A DNA stretch of 64,000 nucleotides from Histomonas meleagridis (GCA_020186115.1 WSYJ01000015.1:77501-141500); one strand, 5' to 3'. Positions 1 through 11,159 are shown, numbered from the stretch's first letter. Translations and numbers: made by a program. The notes: generated by a model not told the origin, from the letters alone.

Positions 1-1284
1 CTATGGATATTTTTTTAGTTGATTTTATTTTTGTTCAACTAATAATTTTCTATTTCAAAATATTTTTTGGAAATTTTTAAAATTATTTGATACAGCATTA
101 AGAATTGCATCTAAAGGGGGATATATAAAAATAGTTAAATTGCTTCTTGAACAAGAAGGAATTGATGTTAATGCTAAAAATATTTATTTGTTTTATTTAA
201 AATTTATTTAAATAATTTTGGATATCAAAATAATATTTGGAAATTATTCGAAATATTTCAAACAGCACTTATGGGTGCATCTAAAAAAGGTTATACAAAA
301 ATAGTTAAATTACTTCTTGAACAAGAAGGAATTGATATTAATGCTAAAAATATTTATTTGTTTTATTTAAAAATTATTATAATAATTTGATATTTCAAAA
401 TAATATTTGGAAATTATTTAAATTATTTAAAACAGCACTTATTTATGCATCTTGGAATGGTCATACAGAAATAGTTAAATTACTTCTTGAACAAGAAGGA
501 ATTGATACGAATATAAGAGATGAAGTTTGTTTAATTTAATTAAAATTTATTTTAATAATTTGAAATTTTGAAATAATATTTGGAATTTATTGAAATCATT
601 TAGAACAGCACTTATGAATGCAACCATCTTCACTTTTATTAAAATAATTAAATTACTTCTTCAACATGAAGGAATTGATACTAATGTTAAAGATATTTAT
701 TGATTCTATTTTGGATTTATTTAAATAATTTTGGATATAAAAATAATATTTGGAAATTATTCGAAATATTTAAAACAGCACTTATGCGTGCATCTGAAAA
801 AGGTAATTTTGATATCGTTAAATTACTTCTTGAGCAAAAAGGAATTGATATTAATGCTAAAGATATTTATTTGTTTTATTTGAAATTTATTTTGATAATT
901 TAATATTTCAAAATAATATTTGGAAATTATTTAAATTATTTTATACAGCACTTATGTACGCATCTTTAAATGGTTATACAGAAATAGTTAAATTACTTCT
1001 TGAGCAAAAAGGAATTGATATTAATGCTAAAGATATTTATTTGTTTTATTTGAAATTTATTTTGATAATTTAATATTTCAAAATAATATTTGGAAATTAT
1101 TTAAATTATTTTATACAGCACTTATTATTGCATCTTATAATGGTCATACAGAAATAGTTAAAATACTTCTTGAACAAGAAGGAATTGATATTAATGCTAA
1201 AAATATTTATTTGTTTTATTTAATATTTATTTTAATATTTTGAAATTTCAATGTAATATTTGGAAATTATTAAGGTTGTACTCC
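1..1284 (+). repeat. Ankyrin cassette array A1 (about 7 units, 170 bp period)
   Basis: Seven ankyrin-coding cassettes run in the plus direction. The codon for the T of the TAL motif falls at 92, 262, 432, 605, 775, 945 and 1115, so the period is 170, apart from one interval of 173. Each cassette reads as one ankyrin repeat (TAL..AS..G.TEIVKLLLEQ.GIDINAK). An 80 nt AT-rich spacer with in-frame stops follows. Spacers and coding parts are about equally similar between units, and the units at 885-1040 and 1055-1210 are nearly identical, so expansion is recent. The array is cut at the window edge and ends in unrelated sequence near 1275. It is probably the tail of an ankyrin gene that starts to the left. 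Confidence 0.85.
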
Positions 1285-1600
1285 AAACGGTCGCCACCGA
1301 AAAAATATTGTTAATAATAGAGAGGAATGGATTAAGAGATAAAATGAAATAAATAACATCAAAATATTGTAATAAATATTTGAAATAAAGTAATAGAGAG
1401 ATTTTTCAATATTTTAATTCAAAGTGAAATTGATTATCTATCATAAAAAAATTAAAATTAAAATAATTTAGTATTTAACAAAGAGCATTAATAATTATAA
1501 ATATATTTTTATTTACAGATTAAAATTATAAATGTGTATCGATTTATTAACAAAACAATTTTTTTTAGGCGGTAACCATTTACGAATCATGGATTTGATC
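1285..1600. other. Spacer between two ankyrin cassette blocks
   Basis: No recognisable gene. This AT-rich stretch interrupts the 170 bp register, starting in the middle of a spacer, and may be an insertion or a deletion scar. A weak ORF from 1532 leads into the next cassette and carries two ankyrin-like segments (around 1645-1730 and 1800-1835), but it has no recognisable N-terminal domain. Confidence 0.5.
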
Positions 1601-2450
1601 GTTTTTCATTCAATTTACTGGAGTTCAACCTTAAAAATATTTAATACAGCACTTATTTTAGCATATTTAAATGGTCATATAGAAATAGTTAAATTACTTC
1701 TTGAACAAAAAGAAATCAATATCAATGCCAAACATATTTATTTGTTTTATTTGACATTTGTTTTAATAATTCGATATACTAAAATAAAATATGGAACAAT
1801 ACTTCATTTAGCAGTCAAAAATAATGATATCATGAACTAACCGGTTAAATATTTAAAACAGCACTTATGTATGCATCTAAACCAGAAATAGTTAAATTAC
1901 ATCTTGAACAAGAAGAAATTAATATTAATGCAAAAAATATTTATTTGTTTTATTTAAAATTTATTTTGATAATTTTATATTTCAAAATAATATTTGGAAA
2001 TTATTTAAATTATTTGAAACAGCACTAATAATTGCATCTCGATATGGTTATACAAAAATAGTTAAATTACTTCTTGAACAAAAAGGAATTGACATCAATT
2101 CTAAATCAGTTGATAAATTTTTTATTATATATATTTAAGTAATTTTATGTTTCAAAGTAATATGGAAATTATTTAATTCTTTCGAGACAGCACTAATGTA
2201 TGCTACTAAAAATGGGTATTTAGAAATAGGTATTAATGCTAAAAACATTTATATGTTTTGCTTAATGTTTACCTTAATCAAATAATGTTTTTTAATGATG
2301 TTTGGGAGTTATTTGTATTATTTGAAACAGCACTGACATATGCAATCATATGTATGCATACATTTATAATCAAACAGAAATATCCAAATTACTTCTTGAA
2401 CAATAAGGAATTGAAAATGTTATGAAAAATGTTTTTTTGTTGTAATTTGA
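1601..2450 (+). repeat. Ankyrin cassette array A2, decaying
   Basis: Further plus-strand ankyrin cassettes with anchors near 1645, 1858, 2019, 2187 and 2327. The spacing is irregular (213, 161, 168, 140). Two units carry internal deletions that keep the frame: at 1858 three residues are missing, and at 2187 about eleven residues of the second helix are lost. The last unit, 2327-2440, has a frameshift and a TAA stop, so it is dead. Decay increases toward the distal end. The stretch 2460-2760 after it holds nothing I can recognise. Confidence 0.75.
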
Positions 2451-2770
2451 CGTATTTAAATAAATGTAATTATAAATGATGTGGTTAAAGTTTTTGTCTG
2501 AGCTGAAATAGAAATAAAAACAAAATAAAACATTAAATGAGAATTTCATAATATTATTTAATTGATTTTGTTATATAAAATGGATTATTGAGTAAATTGC
2601 TTTCAATAGTACTTAGAGAATTAAAAATATTAATGATGAAAAAAACTCATGAAGCATCATCACAAAATATTTTGAATTTAATCAATAAATTAAATCATTA
2701 TTTTTCTTAAATGATCATGCAAATCTAATAAATAATTCTAATTATTCAAAAATTTATATTTTATATAGAT

Positions 2771-3425
2771 CTAATATTTCAAATCAGAACCACCAATGAA
2801 GTCGCAAATGCATGATACATGCGGCACAATTTCCGTTGGCAATGGATGGATGAAACTAATCAACTTGAGAAGTCTCAACGCGTCGTTATTTGCCTCAATT
2901 GCTTTCATGAACAATCCTTTCCCAATCGTACCAAGCACAGGGACCTCATAAAATAGAGAAGAGTTAAAGAAATATTCAGCTTTTTCTTGATAAGGAAATA
3001 TTTTATTCACTTCACCGAGTCGAACACTTGTCCATCTTTCCAATGTTGCTCGAGGTGGATATGAACCTCTAAACAAATAATCTCGAATCAAGCTTCGAAT
3101 TAGCCTTAAGTCACTACATGGAAATCGATGATTTAATTCAACTCTAAGTGGTGAAAGAGCTTGAACATATATTGGTGTAAATCTTTCTTTCCCAAGAGCA
3201 TTTAATAGTTGTGGATTCAACCTGAATACCTTCAAGGATTAAGAAACTATTAGGTTCTAACCTCATTGTTTCATGTGGATCATCATAACTAATTTCATTG
3301 GTCCAATCGTATTTTCGACGTGAAACAGTTTCGCCGAAAAGCATTCGATTAACTCGTTCGCCAATTAGTTTAACATTAAGACTTCAATAGATTCCCAATC
3401 ACATTCTTCCCCAGGTTCTCAAAGG
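2771..3425 (-). pseudogene. Uridine-kinase-like protein, truncated and frameshifted
   Basis: Two overlapping minus-strand frames (3344 down to about 3230, then 3235 down to 2771) together resemble the C-terminal two thirds of a bacterial-type uridine kinase / phosphoribulokinase-family P-loop kinase. The first frame gives a GETV....YDW segment and then LILEGI. The second gives LNPQLL, a IRDYLFRG motif, the IFP(Y/F)QE..A..FNSSL stretch, and a C-terminus with the family's FIGGS ending. A frameshift lies near 3230. Upstream, residues reading DWESIEVLML are one frame off and blocked by a stop, so there is at least one more frameshift. The N-terminal P-loop region is missing beyond about 3425. This is therefore a broken gene, probably from an ancient bacterial transfer. 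The family call comes from motif memory, not from a search. Confidence 0.7.
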
Positions 3426-3585
3426 TAGTCTTGATAAGATTTCATAATTGTGATATAAAATACACACCCTTCCTTACATTTTTCAACTGTTTATTTATTT
3501 AAGCTTAAACAATTATTTATTCTCCTATGTTGTAGAAAATTTCTATATAATTCATATAAATCATTATATTTTTAATTAAACAACA

Positions 3586-3658
3586 GCCTGCGTAGCATAG
3601 TGGTTATTGCGTTCGCCTTGTAAGCGAAAGGTCGGCGGTTCGACTCCGCTCGCAGGCA
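3586..3658 (+). tRNA. tRNA-Thr (anticodon TGT)
   Basis: A complete cloverleaf is visible. The acceptor arm GCCTGCG (3586-3592) pairs with CGCAGGC (3651-3657), with A as discriminator. The anticodon stem TTCGC/GCGAA encloses the loop CTTGTAA, giving anticodon TGT, which reads ACA (Thr). The T arm has a TTCGACT loop with a five-pair stem including one G-T pair. The CCA end is not encoded and there is no intron. A run of seven T follows directly. Confidence 0.95.
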
Positions 3659-3660
3659 AA

Positions 3661-3667
3661 TTTTTTT
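3661..3667 (+). terminator. RNA polymerase III terminator of the tRNA
   Basis: Seven consecutive T residues start three bases after the discriminator base of the tRNA, the usual Pol III stop signal. Confidence 0.85.
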
Positions 3668-4153
3668 ATATAATTTTGCACCTTCCTTTAAATTGGTTAC
3701 TATGGTTTGGAAAAAACAATATTTTACATAAAATTTTATTCAAACATCTTATAAAATTATTATTTTAGATGTTTTTCATGATTTTAGAAAAGAATTTTAT
3801 AAAACTTAATTGATGGAGAAATGGATTATATTTTTTTTTCAATTTTAAAATGAATGTAAGCCAATATTGTTTTATTTTAATAAAGGAATACCCAAATTTA
3901 CACATGTGTAATTCAATTCATTCTTTTTTCTCTTCTATTAAAGGCTTTTGATTTAAGCACGCATAGCAAAAGAAAAAAACTCTGAGAATATAATCCTAAA
4001 AATTTGAAATTATTTTTTGTTTCATCGTGGCTTCACAAAGGATTGAGAGCACTTTTTGCTCTGCTTCATTTGCCCCATTTGTGTGATATGTGATATGAAA
4101 AAACAAAACAGAAAGTCCCATTTTTAATTCAAAAAGTTCAGCACTTTCCACAA
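3668..4153. other. Intergenic region, upstream of Arp2
   Basis: AT-rich, with no ORF of note. The last 20 bases before the Arp2 ATG read TTCAGCACTTTCCACAA, which loosely resembles a trichomonad initiator placed directly upstream of the start codon. No other element recognised. Confidence 0.5.
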
Positions 4154-5332
4154 ATGTCTGGAAACAAAACTCCTGTTGTTCTCGACCTTGGTACAGGTTT
4201 CCTTAAGGTTGGTATGAGTACATCACAGATCCCTGACTTTGTTCTTCCTAACACCGTTGGTCGTCCAATTCTTCGTTCAGATGAATCATTTTCACGTGCA
4301 AAACTTAAGGACCAAATGATCTGTGATGAAATTAATGATGTTCGTCAATATCTCGATCTCTCTCTCCCAGTTGAACATGGTGTTGTTAAGAACTGGGAAG
4401 ATGAACAATTAGTTCTTGAATACGTCTGGAAGAATAAGCTCAAGATCAACTGCTCAGAACATCCAGTCCTCGTAACTGAAGCACCACTCAATCCACTTGA
4501 AAACAGGAAGAAGATGATGGAAATCTTCTTCGAAAAATATGACTTCCCAGCAATTCAAATCTCACCACAAGCTATCCTTGTTCTTTATGCCCAAGGTTTA
4601 GTTACTGGTGTTGTTGTTGATTCTGGTGATGGTGTTACACACATTATGCCAATCTGTGAAAACTATCTTCTCCCACATCTTGTTGGTCGTATGGATATTG
4701 CAGGCCGTGATATCACAGAACATATGGTTAAGCTTCTTACACTTCGTGGATATACATTCCATAAGACGTCTGATTTTGATGTTGTTCGTGAAATCAAAGA
4801 AAAGATGTGCTTCATCTCCGCCGATATTGAAATGGATCGTCGTATTGCCAAAGAGACCACAACTTATGTTGTTCCATACACATTACCAGATGGCCGTGTA
4901 ATCAAAGTTTCCGGCGAACGTTTCGAAGCACCAGAAGTTCTCTTCCAACCATACCAACTTGGTCTTGAAACACCAGGACTTTCTGATCTCATATTCGAGA
5001 CCATCATGAAAGCTGATATCAATCTTCGTAAGCAATTCTTCCAATCCATTGTTGTCTCTGGAGGTACCACAATGTTCCCAGGCCTCTCAACCCGTATTGA
5101 GAACGATCTTAAGAATTTGGTATTAAAGAATGTTCTCAAGAATGACAGAAAGCAACTTAAGAGCTACAAGATCAAAGTAGAAGATCCACCAAATCGCCGC
5201 TACCTCGTCTATCTCGGTGCTACAGTTCTCGCAAATCTCACTGCCGATAAGTCAAATTCATGGATCAGCAAAGATGAATTCAAACAAATTGGAGCTGACA
5301 GAGCAGCAAAGCATTGGCAAAGCACGAACTAA
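4154..5332 (+). CDS. ARP2: Actin-related protein 2 (Arp2/3 complex)
   Basis: The 392-residue protein is full length for Arp2. It starts with the actin-fold phosphate loop (VVLDLGTGFLKVG) and contains VVVDSGDGVTH (second phosphate loop), LPHLVGRMDIAGRDIT and LPDGRVIKVSGERFEAPEVLF, all close to Arp2 rather than to conventional actin. The C-terminal part has VVSGGTTMFPGL and the IEDPP-like segment VEDPPNRRYLVYLGA. In the Arp2/3 complex this subunit forms, with Arp3, the start of a new branched actin filament. The ATG is preceded by a short leader. Codon use is richer in C than in neighbouring genes, which suggests high expression. Single exon. Confidence 0.95.
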   Translation: MSGNKTPVVLDLGTGFLKVGMSTSQIPDFVLPNTVGRPILRSDESFSRAKLKDQMICDEINDVRQYLDLSLPVEHGVVKNWEDEQLVLEYVWKNKLKINCSEHPVLVTEAPLNPLENRKKMMEIFFEKYDFPAIQISPQAILVLYAQGLVTGVVVDSGDGVTHIMPICENYLLPHLVGRMDIAGRDITEHMVKLLTLRGYTFHKTSDFDVVREIKEKMCFISADIEMDRRIAKETTTYVVPYTLPDGRVIKVSGERFEAPEVLFQPYQLGLETPGLSDLIFETIMKADINLRKQFFQSIVVSGGTTMFPGLSTRIENDLKNLVLKNVLKNDRKQLKSYKIKVEDPPNRRYLVYLGATVLANLTADKSNSWISKDEFKQIGADRAAKHWQSTN

Positions 5333-5668
5333 ACGGTGTCAAATCATTGGCTCATTATTTTGTTTTTTTACAAATTGTGAAATGTGTCAAATTTCTTAAG
5401 TATTAAAACATTAAAATAATTGCACAAGAACATAAAAATCATTTTGATGATTTGTTTTAGACAAATGATCTTTATAAAAGAAAATATTCACTCACGATCA
5501 TTTAGAAATAATGACAGATAAATAGCAGTAAAACATTTTGTAGTCTTTATGTAATTGATAAATTCCAATTATAATACATTACTACTTATAAACAAAAATA
5601 GAAATTATATGTAACATGTTTTATTTTTATGCTTATGGTTTCCGCTTTGATTGAAGTGATCTTTTCCT
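5333..5668. other. Intergenic region after Arp2
   Basis: AT-rich sequence with no gene or RNA recognised. Confidence 0.5.
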
Positions 5669-6029
5669 TCATTGTTCAGTTTTGCGCTTTTTAATTATAA
5701 TAAAGATGTATACGCCTACGTCAAACAACAAAACAACAGTTATAACTACACTGATTACCCAATCATCCGTTCCATTTGCTATTTTAAGTGATTAAAATTT
5801 TAATCTCGTAAACAATAGATCCCATCCATTGGTTCAATGTAATCACCATAAATTGTATATTATCCAGTAGAACCGAAATTAACATAACACTTACGTCATT
5901 ACTAAAAATCGTTTGTTGTACTGTCATATCATCAGTCAAATAAATATGATCAATCATTTCAGCATAACCTGTTAATCTAGAAACAGGTTGAGCTAATTTA
6001 TATGATTTGACAAGCCGAAGGATATGCAT
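5669..6029 (-). pseudogene. Relic of a single-pass membrane protein
   Basis: Minus-strand reading from about 5785 down to 5669 gives a segment starting NGTDDWVISVV, a hydrophobic stretch of about 22 residues, then a basic tail IIKKRKTEQ and a stop. This is a typical C-terminal transmembrane anchor with cytoplasmic tail. Just upstream, another minus-strand frame (6029-5784, 81 residues) has no obvious family and ends one frame away. The likely reading is a type I surface protein that has lost its N-terminal part and carries a frameshift near 5785. The family cannot be named. Confidence 0.4.
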
Positions 6030-6356
6030 AATATGTAATATTTAATTCATCATCTCTTAATTCTAAATCAACTCGAAATTCTTTACATCATCATTGTTGC
6101 TGATGCTTCTAAATGTATATCTATTGAAAGAATTGTTGAGCTGTTTGATCTTGAAATCACTTGAATTAATCCAAAATTTAATTTCAATATTTTAATTAAT
6201 TTAAATATACTATATGCCAAAATGAAGTTTGGTTCCAAATGATTTTTTCAGAATATATAATTATGAAATGCATAAAAATTAATTGAATTTACATTTTATT
6301 TTTAAACACTTAAAAATAGATATTTTATTAAAAATTGATTCGAACAAAGAAGAAAT

Positions 6357-9300
6357 TCAACCGAAATCAGTTACCACAGCTGATGACAGTAGAATATGTT
6401 CGTCAATTTCAGCTCTTAATCTTCTATTCTTTATATTTTTCTTATATAACAGCACAGAAACCACAATAATAATTGCGAGAAAAACAATTGCGCAAATTGT
6501 TACTCCAATAATTATTCCTTTTTGATCTATTTTTGTATCTTTAGTATAAATGCAAACGTCATAATAATTATTTGGTTCAATTGCAAGAATTTGATTCCAT
6601 TCCTTTGTGTTGTTGATATTATAATTATTATAATTCTTAACATAAGGTAAACATAGTGTAATATCATAAACTAAATGCCCATTTTTATTAACTTTGCTTC
6701 GATTCGTATTTTCAAACACTTTGGAATTAAAGTTTGGAGGATGATCTGGAAATGATAAAATTGATAATGATGAACAATTTTCAAAAATATATATTGAATC
6801 TGATTGAACTGTATGTAGCAAAGGTAAGTGTATAAACGAAAGGGAAGAACATCCTTTGAAATTAGAATCTCCTTCGATTTTAAGTAAATCTTCAAACATT
6901 ATCGTTTTGAGTGATTTACAATTTTCGAATGAATTACTTTTGATCGTTTCCAAACTTTTCAATTCGATCGTTTCGAGTGAAACACAATTGAAAAATGTAA
7001 ACTGTTCAATTGTTACAACGTTATTAAGCGAAACATTTTTTATACTAAAGCAATTTGCAAAACAATATGAACCAATTTCTTTAACTTTATTTAAGTTAAC
7101 TATCAATAAACTTGAACAGTTTTCAAATGCTGATGATTCAATAGTTAAAACGTTTGGGAAAGAAATATCAATTAATGAAACGCAATTCCTAAATGAATTT
7201 TCTCGAATTAATTCCAAATTTGGTAAATTAACAATTTGTAAATTAATGCAATTTTCAAATGATGAAATTCCGATTGATGATATTTTATCAAAAGAAATAC
7301 AAATTAATGAAACGCAGTTTTTAAATGAATTTTTATCAATTGTTTCTATATTTGGTAAATAAAGATTTTGTAAATTTATACAATTTTCAAATGATGAAAC
7401 GCCAATGTAAGAAGCATTAGTATAAACATTTATAAGTGAAATACAATTTCTAAATGAACTTTCATCAATTAATTCTAATTTTGGTAAATCAACATTTTGA
7501 AGATTTTCACAACTTTCAAATGTTGAAACATTAATGTTAATAACATTCTGGAAATCAATGAATTCAATTGACGAACAATTTCTAAACGCGTTTTCGCCAA
7601 TTCTTTTTAATTTTGGTACATAAATATCTTCCAAATTAATACAATTTTCAAATGTTTGTTGTTTGATTTCAATTAAATTGCTTAAGGAAATTGATACAAG
7701 ATTTTTACATGATTGAAATACATGATCATTAAGTGATTCGATAATATCATTATTAAAATACTTTATGTTAATACAATGACCAAAACATTTCGATCCAATT
7801 ATTTTTAGCTTCGGAAAATCAATTTCTTGAATTGATGAATTCAGAAAACATTCATTTCCAAGCTTTTCGACATTTGAAATATTTAATTCTTTAAGATTAA
7901 ATTGATTCATAAAACATCTATCTCCAATTTCACGTAAATTATTTGCAATAAAACTTGTTAAAATTGTTCCTTTAAAAACTTCTTTTCCAAGATATTCCAA
8001 ATTTGATGATTCGAAATTCACAAAGTTAAAACAATATTGGAAAGCGAAATCATTACAAGTTTTTAATGATGGAAAATCAGTACCTCTAACATTAGTTCGA
8101 TAAAAAGATGAAATTCCGACATATTCTAAATATGGAAATTTCGCAGCCAAATTTAATGTATTATAAAAACATTTATCACCAACTTTTGTGGCATTAAATT
8201 CTATATATTGTATTGTTCCAAGTGGTGATATAAAACTCGTATTTTCAAAACATGAATTTCCATATTCTTTACAATTTGGAATATAAATTGTATCAATGTT
8301 TTGATTTGAAAATAAATAATTCGATGCAAATTCTAAACTGATCATATAAAAGTTTTGGATTGAATTTTGCCCTTGAAATAAAGAACTTTTACATTTTGTT
8401 AATTTTGGTGCGTCAAATGTTAAAAGTGAAATACATGAAGTAAATACATATTCTCCTGCTTCAATAAGATTAGGAAAAGAACAATTTTTTAAGTAAATAC
8501 ATTTTTCAAATACTTTATCACCGATTATTTGAACATTTTGTAAATTAACTGAAGAAAGTGATAAACAATTAGAAAATGCTAATTCATCAACAAAGATAAC
8601 ATTCGGGAAATTAATTGTTCTTAAATCACAACAAAATGAAAATGCAGAAATTCCAATGTTTTTAAGCACTGGTAATTCGACACTGTTTAAATAAATACAT
8701 TCAGTAAAACAATCTTTTGAGCAATTTTCGATTTTTGGAAAGGAAATATATTTAAGGTTTTCACAATGTGAAAAACAACCTTCTCCAATATTTAATACGC
8801 TTGAACAATGAATATATTGTAAATTGGAACATGATTTAAACGCAAAATTACCAATTTCTTTAACATTTTCTCCAAAATCAATTGTTTCTAAATTAGTACA
8901 TTTAAGAAATACTTCATCTTTAATTGTAATTACTGAATTCGGAATAATAATTTTCGTTAAAGATTTACAATAAGAAAATGCTTTAGTATTAATAGTTTCA
9001 ATAAAGTCACTCATTATAATTGTTTCTAAATTATTACAATTTAAAAATGCAGAATTTCCAATTGAAGTAACTGAGTTTGGAATTGTAATATTTATTAATG
9101 ATGAACAATCCACAAACATTGAATTTGAAATTGAAGTGATTGAATTTGGAATTATTAATGTTTTTAATGAAGGACAACCTTGAAATAATGAAACGCCTAT
9201 TGATGTAACAGAATCTGGAATAATAATCTTTTCTAATGATGAACATTTTAGAAATACTCGATTTCCTATTGAAGTTACTGAATTTGGTATATTAATATTT

Positions 9301-10673
9301 GTTAATGAAACACATGAATAAAAAGCAGATTCTTCAAATGATGTTATTGAATTTGGAATTGTAATATTTTTTAATGAGGTGCAAATAGAAAATGTATTTT
9401 CTTCAATAGTTTCTATTTTTTCGCTTAATATTATATCTTCCAAATTTGAACAAGAATAAAAAGCATAACTTTTGATTGATGTTACAGTGTTTGGGATTTC
9501 AATTTTTATCAATGAAGTACATTCATGAAATGATTGATATTCAATTACTTCTAAATTTTCACTTAAATTTATTATTTCTAAATTAGAACATTTATAAAAT
9601 GCTCTTTCATCAATCAAAGTAATTGAATTAGGAATTGTTACTTTAGTTAATGAAGAACAATAAAAGAAAGAACTTTTTTTAATTGTTGTTATTGAATTTG
9701 AAATTTTAATATTTATTAATGATGAACATTCAGAAAATGCAGAATCACCTATTGATGTAACAGAGTCCGGAATTATAATATTTGTTAATGATGAACACTC
9801 TGAAAATGCATAAGAACCAATTGAAGTAACAGAATTTGGAATGTTAATATTTTCTAAAGAATTACACTTAGTAAACATTTGATATCCAATTATTGTTAAT
9901 GAATTCGAAATTGTAATTTTTCTTAATGAAGTGCAAGAATAAAATAAAAATTCCCCAACTGTTTCTAATTTTTCTCCTAAAATAACACTTTCTAATTTCG
10001 AACACATGAAAAATGAATCAGTACCAATTGAAGTTACAGAGTTTGGTATTGTTATAGTTTTTAATGAAACACAAGAAAGGAATGATAATGCTTTAATTGT
10101 TTCCACATTTTCTCCAATAATAACTTTTTCTAAATTGGAACATCGAGAAAATGATCGTAAGTCAATTAATAAAACAGAATTTGGAATTATGATTTCTTTT
10201 AATGAAGAACATATAGAAAACGAAGAATTAGAAATTGTTGTGATTGAATTTGAAAGTGTTATATCTGTCATTGAGGTACAATGATAAAATGCACCATCTA
10301 AAATTGAAGTAACTGAATCTGGAATTTTTACCTTTTTTAAGGATGTACAATGCTGAAATGCATGTAGTTGGATGGTTTTTAAGTTTTCACTAAATATAAC
10401 AGTTTCGAGGTTTGAACATGAAGAAAATGCAAATTGTTCAATTGATAATACAGAATTGCCAATGTATGCTGATATAAGATTACTCCATAGTGTAAAACTC
10501 TTTTGTGGAATTAATGTTACTTCTCCGTCAATGATAAGATATTTTGTTAAGCCTTGATATTCTCGTGTAAATTCAGACTCTTTGGTAATAACCAACGTAC
10601 TATTGCTTTCAATAAAGAGAGCTTTTACATGATTTGTCAGAATGGAGAAGAAAAAACAAAAAATGGAGCACAT
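6357..10673 (-). CDS. BspA-like leucine-rich-repeat surface protein
   Basis: A single ORF of 1438 residues. The N-terminus (MCSIFCFFFSILTNHVKA) looks like a signal peptide. Most of the protein is dozens of LRR_5 / BspA-type repeats of about 23 residues, with the pattern IPNSVTSIG..AF..CSSL. The central part is more diverged (for example F.NCISL and LPNLELI repeats). Near residues 1381-1405 there is one hydrophobic membrane segment (IIIGVTICAIVFLAIIIVVS), followed by a short basic cytoplasmic tail. BspA-like proteins form a very large family in trichomonads; some are surface-exposed and linked to adhesion. The ATG follows directly on an initiator-like TCACTA. Plus-strand ORFs inside it are shadows of the repeats. 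Confidence 0.93.
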   Translation of the reverse strand: MCSIFCFFFSILTNHVKALFIESNSTLVITKESEFTREYQGLTKYLIIDGEVTLIPQKSFTLWSNLISAYIGNSVLSIEQFAFSSCSNLETVIFSENLKTIQLHAFQHCTSLKKVKIPDSVTSILDGAFYHCTSMTDITLSNSITTISNSSFSICSSLKEIIIPNSVLLIDLRSFSRCSNLEKVIIGENVETIKALSFLSCVSLKTITIPNSVTSIGTDSFFMCSKLESVILGEKLETVGEFLFYSCTSLRKITISNSLTIIGYQMFTKCNSLENINIPNSVTSIGSYAFSECSSLTNIIIPDSVTSIGDSAFSECSSLINIKISNSITTIKKSSFFYCSSLTKVTIPNSITLIDERAFYKCSNLEIINLSENLEVIEYQSFHECTSLIKIEIPNTVTSIKSYAFYSCSNLEDIILSEKIETIEENTFSICTSLKNITIPNSITSFEESAFYSCVSLTNINIPNSVTSIGNRVFLKCSSLEKIIIPDSVTSIGVSLFQGCPSLKTLIIPNSITSISNSMFVDCSSLINITIPNSVTSIGNSAFLNCNNLETIIMSDFIETINTKAFSYCKSLTKIIIPNSVITIKDEVFLKCTNLETIDFGENVKEIGNFAFKSCSNLQYIHCSSVLNIGEGCFSHCENLKYISFPKIENCSKDCFTECIYLNSVELPVLKNIGISAFSFCCDLRTINFPNVIFVDELAFSNCLSLSSVNLQNVQIIGDKVFEKCIYLKNCSFPNLIEAGEYVFTSCISLLTFDAPKLTKCKSSLFQGQNSIQNFYMISLEFASNYLFSNQNIDTIYIPNCKEYGNSCFENTSFISPLGTIQYIEFNATKVGDKCFYNTLNLAAKFPYLEYVGISSFYRTNVRGTDFPSLKTCNDFAFQYCFNFVNFESSNLEYLGKEVFKGTILTSFIANNLREIGDRCFMNQFNLKELNISNVEKLGNECFLNSSIQEIDFPKLKIIGSKCFGHCINIKYFNNDIIESLNDHVFQSCKNLVSISLSNLIEIKQQTFENCINLEDIYVPKLKRIGENAFRNCSSIEFIDFQNVININVSTFESCENLQNVDLPKLELIDESSFRNCISLINVYTNASYIGVSSFENCINLQNLYLPNIETIDKNSFKNCVSLICISFDKISSIGISSFENCINLQIVNLPNLELIRENSFRNCVSLIDISFPNVLTIESSAFENCSSLLIVNLNKVKEIGSYCFANCFSIKNVSLNNVVTIEQFTFFNCVSLETIELKSLETIKSNSFENCKSLKTIMFEDLLKIEGDSNFKGCSSLSFIHLPLLHTVQSDSIYIFENCSSLSILSFPDHPPNFNSKVFENTNRSKVNKNGHLVYDITLCLPYVKNYNNYNINNTKEWNQILAIEPNNYYDVCIYTKDTKIDQKGIIIGVTICAIVFLAIIIVVSVLLYKKNIKNRRLRAEIDEHILLSSAVVTDFG

Positions 10674-10679
10674 TAGTGA
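10674..10679 (-). promoter_or_regulatory. Initiator-like TCACTA directly before the BspA-like ATG
   Basis: On the minus strand the sequence is TTTCACTAATG. TCACTA fits the T. vaginalis initiator consensus TCA(+1)YTW and would leave a leader of only a few bases, which is usual in trichomonads. Inferred by consensus only. Confidence 0.5.
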
Positions 10680-11159
10680 AAGAACGTTTAAAATAAATTT
10701 ATGATGAGACTATTTGCAAGAAAAGATTCCATTAGATGCACATTAAGTTAAAAACATATACAATGACTTCATTTTGGAATTTATAATTAACTTACTAATC
10801 TCCTAACTTTCACTGATTTTTATTATTTGATACTACATGAATTTTTAAATTTAATTTTCCTAGAACAAACCAATAACTTTGGATATGTCTTTACACAAGT
10901 CCTAGGTATAAATTAAGAAATTATCAAGATTCAATTGAATTAAAATTATCTTCAGGATTAACTCACATCCTAAGTTACTGCAAACGTGCTTTTCAAAACA
11001 GCTTCTATATTTTAAAATAGGAAAATACTCTTTTTTTATTGAGCCATAAAAGATCCATGCTTTTAGAAAAATTTAAACATGTATCTTTATTATTGATTGT
11101 CTTTTATTACAATGTGGTCATTTTCCTTTTCACGAAGAAGTAACTTAACGATTTTGGTA
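10680..11159. other. Intergenic region between BspA-like gene and ankyrin array B
   Basis: AT-rich, no ORF or RNA recognised. The part from about 11100 is the degenerate 3' end of the last ankyrin unit of the minus-strand array. Confidence 0.5.

Noticed and set aside
6856-10557. Plus-strand ORFs opposite the BspA-like gene (6856-7362, 10006-10284, 10372-10557)
   Set aside because: Their residues follow the antisense of the leucine-rich repeats; no family features or promoter boxes.
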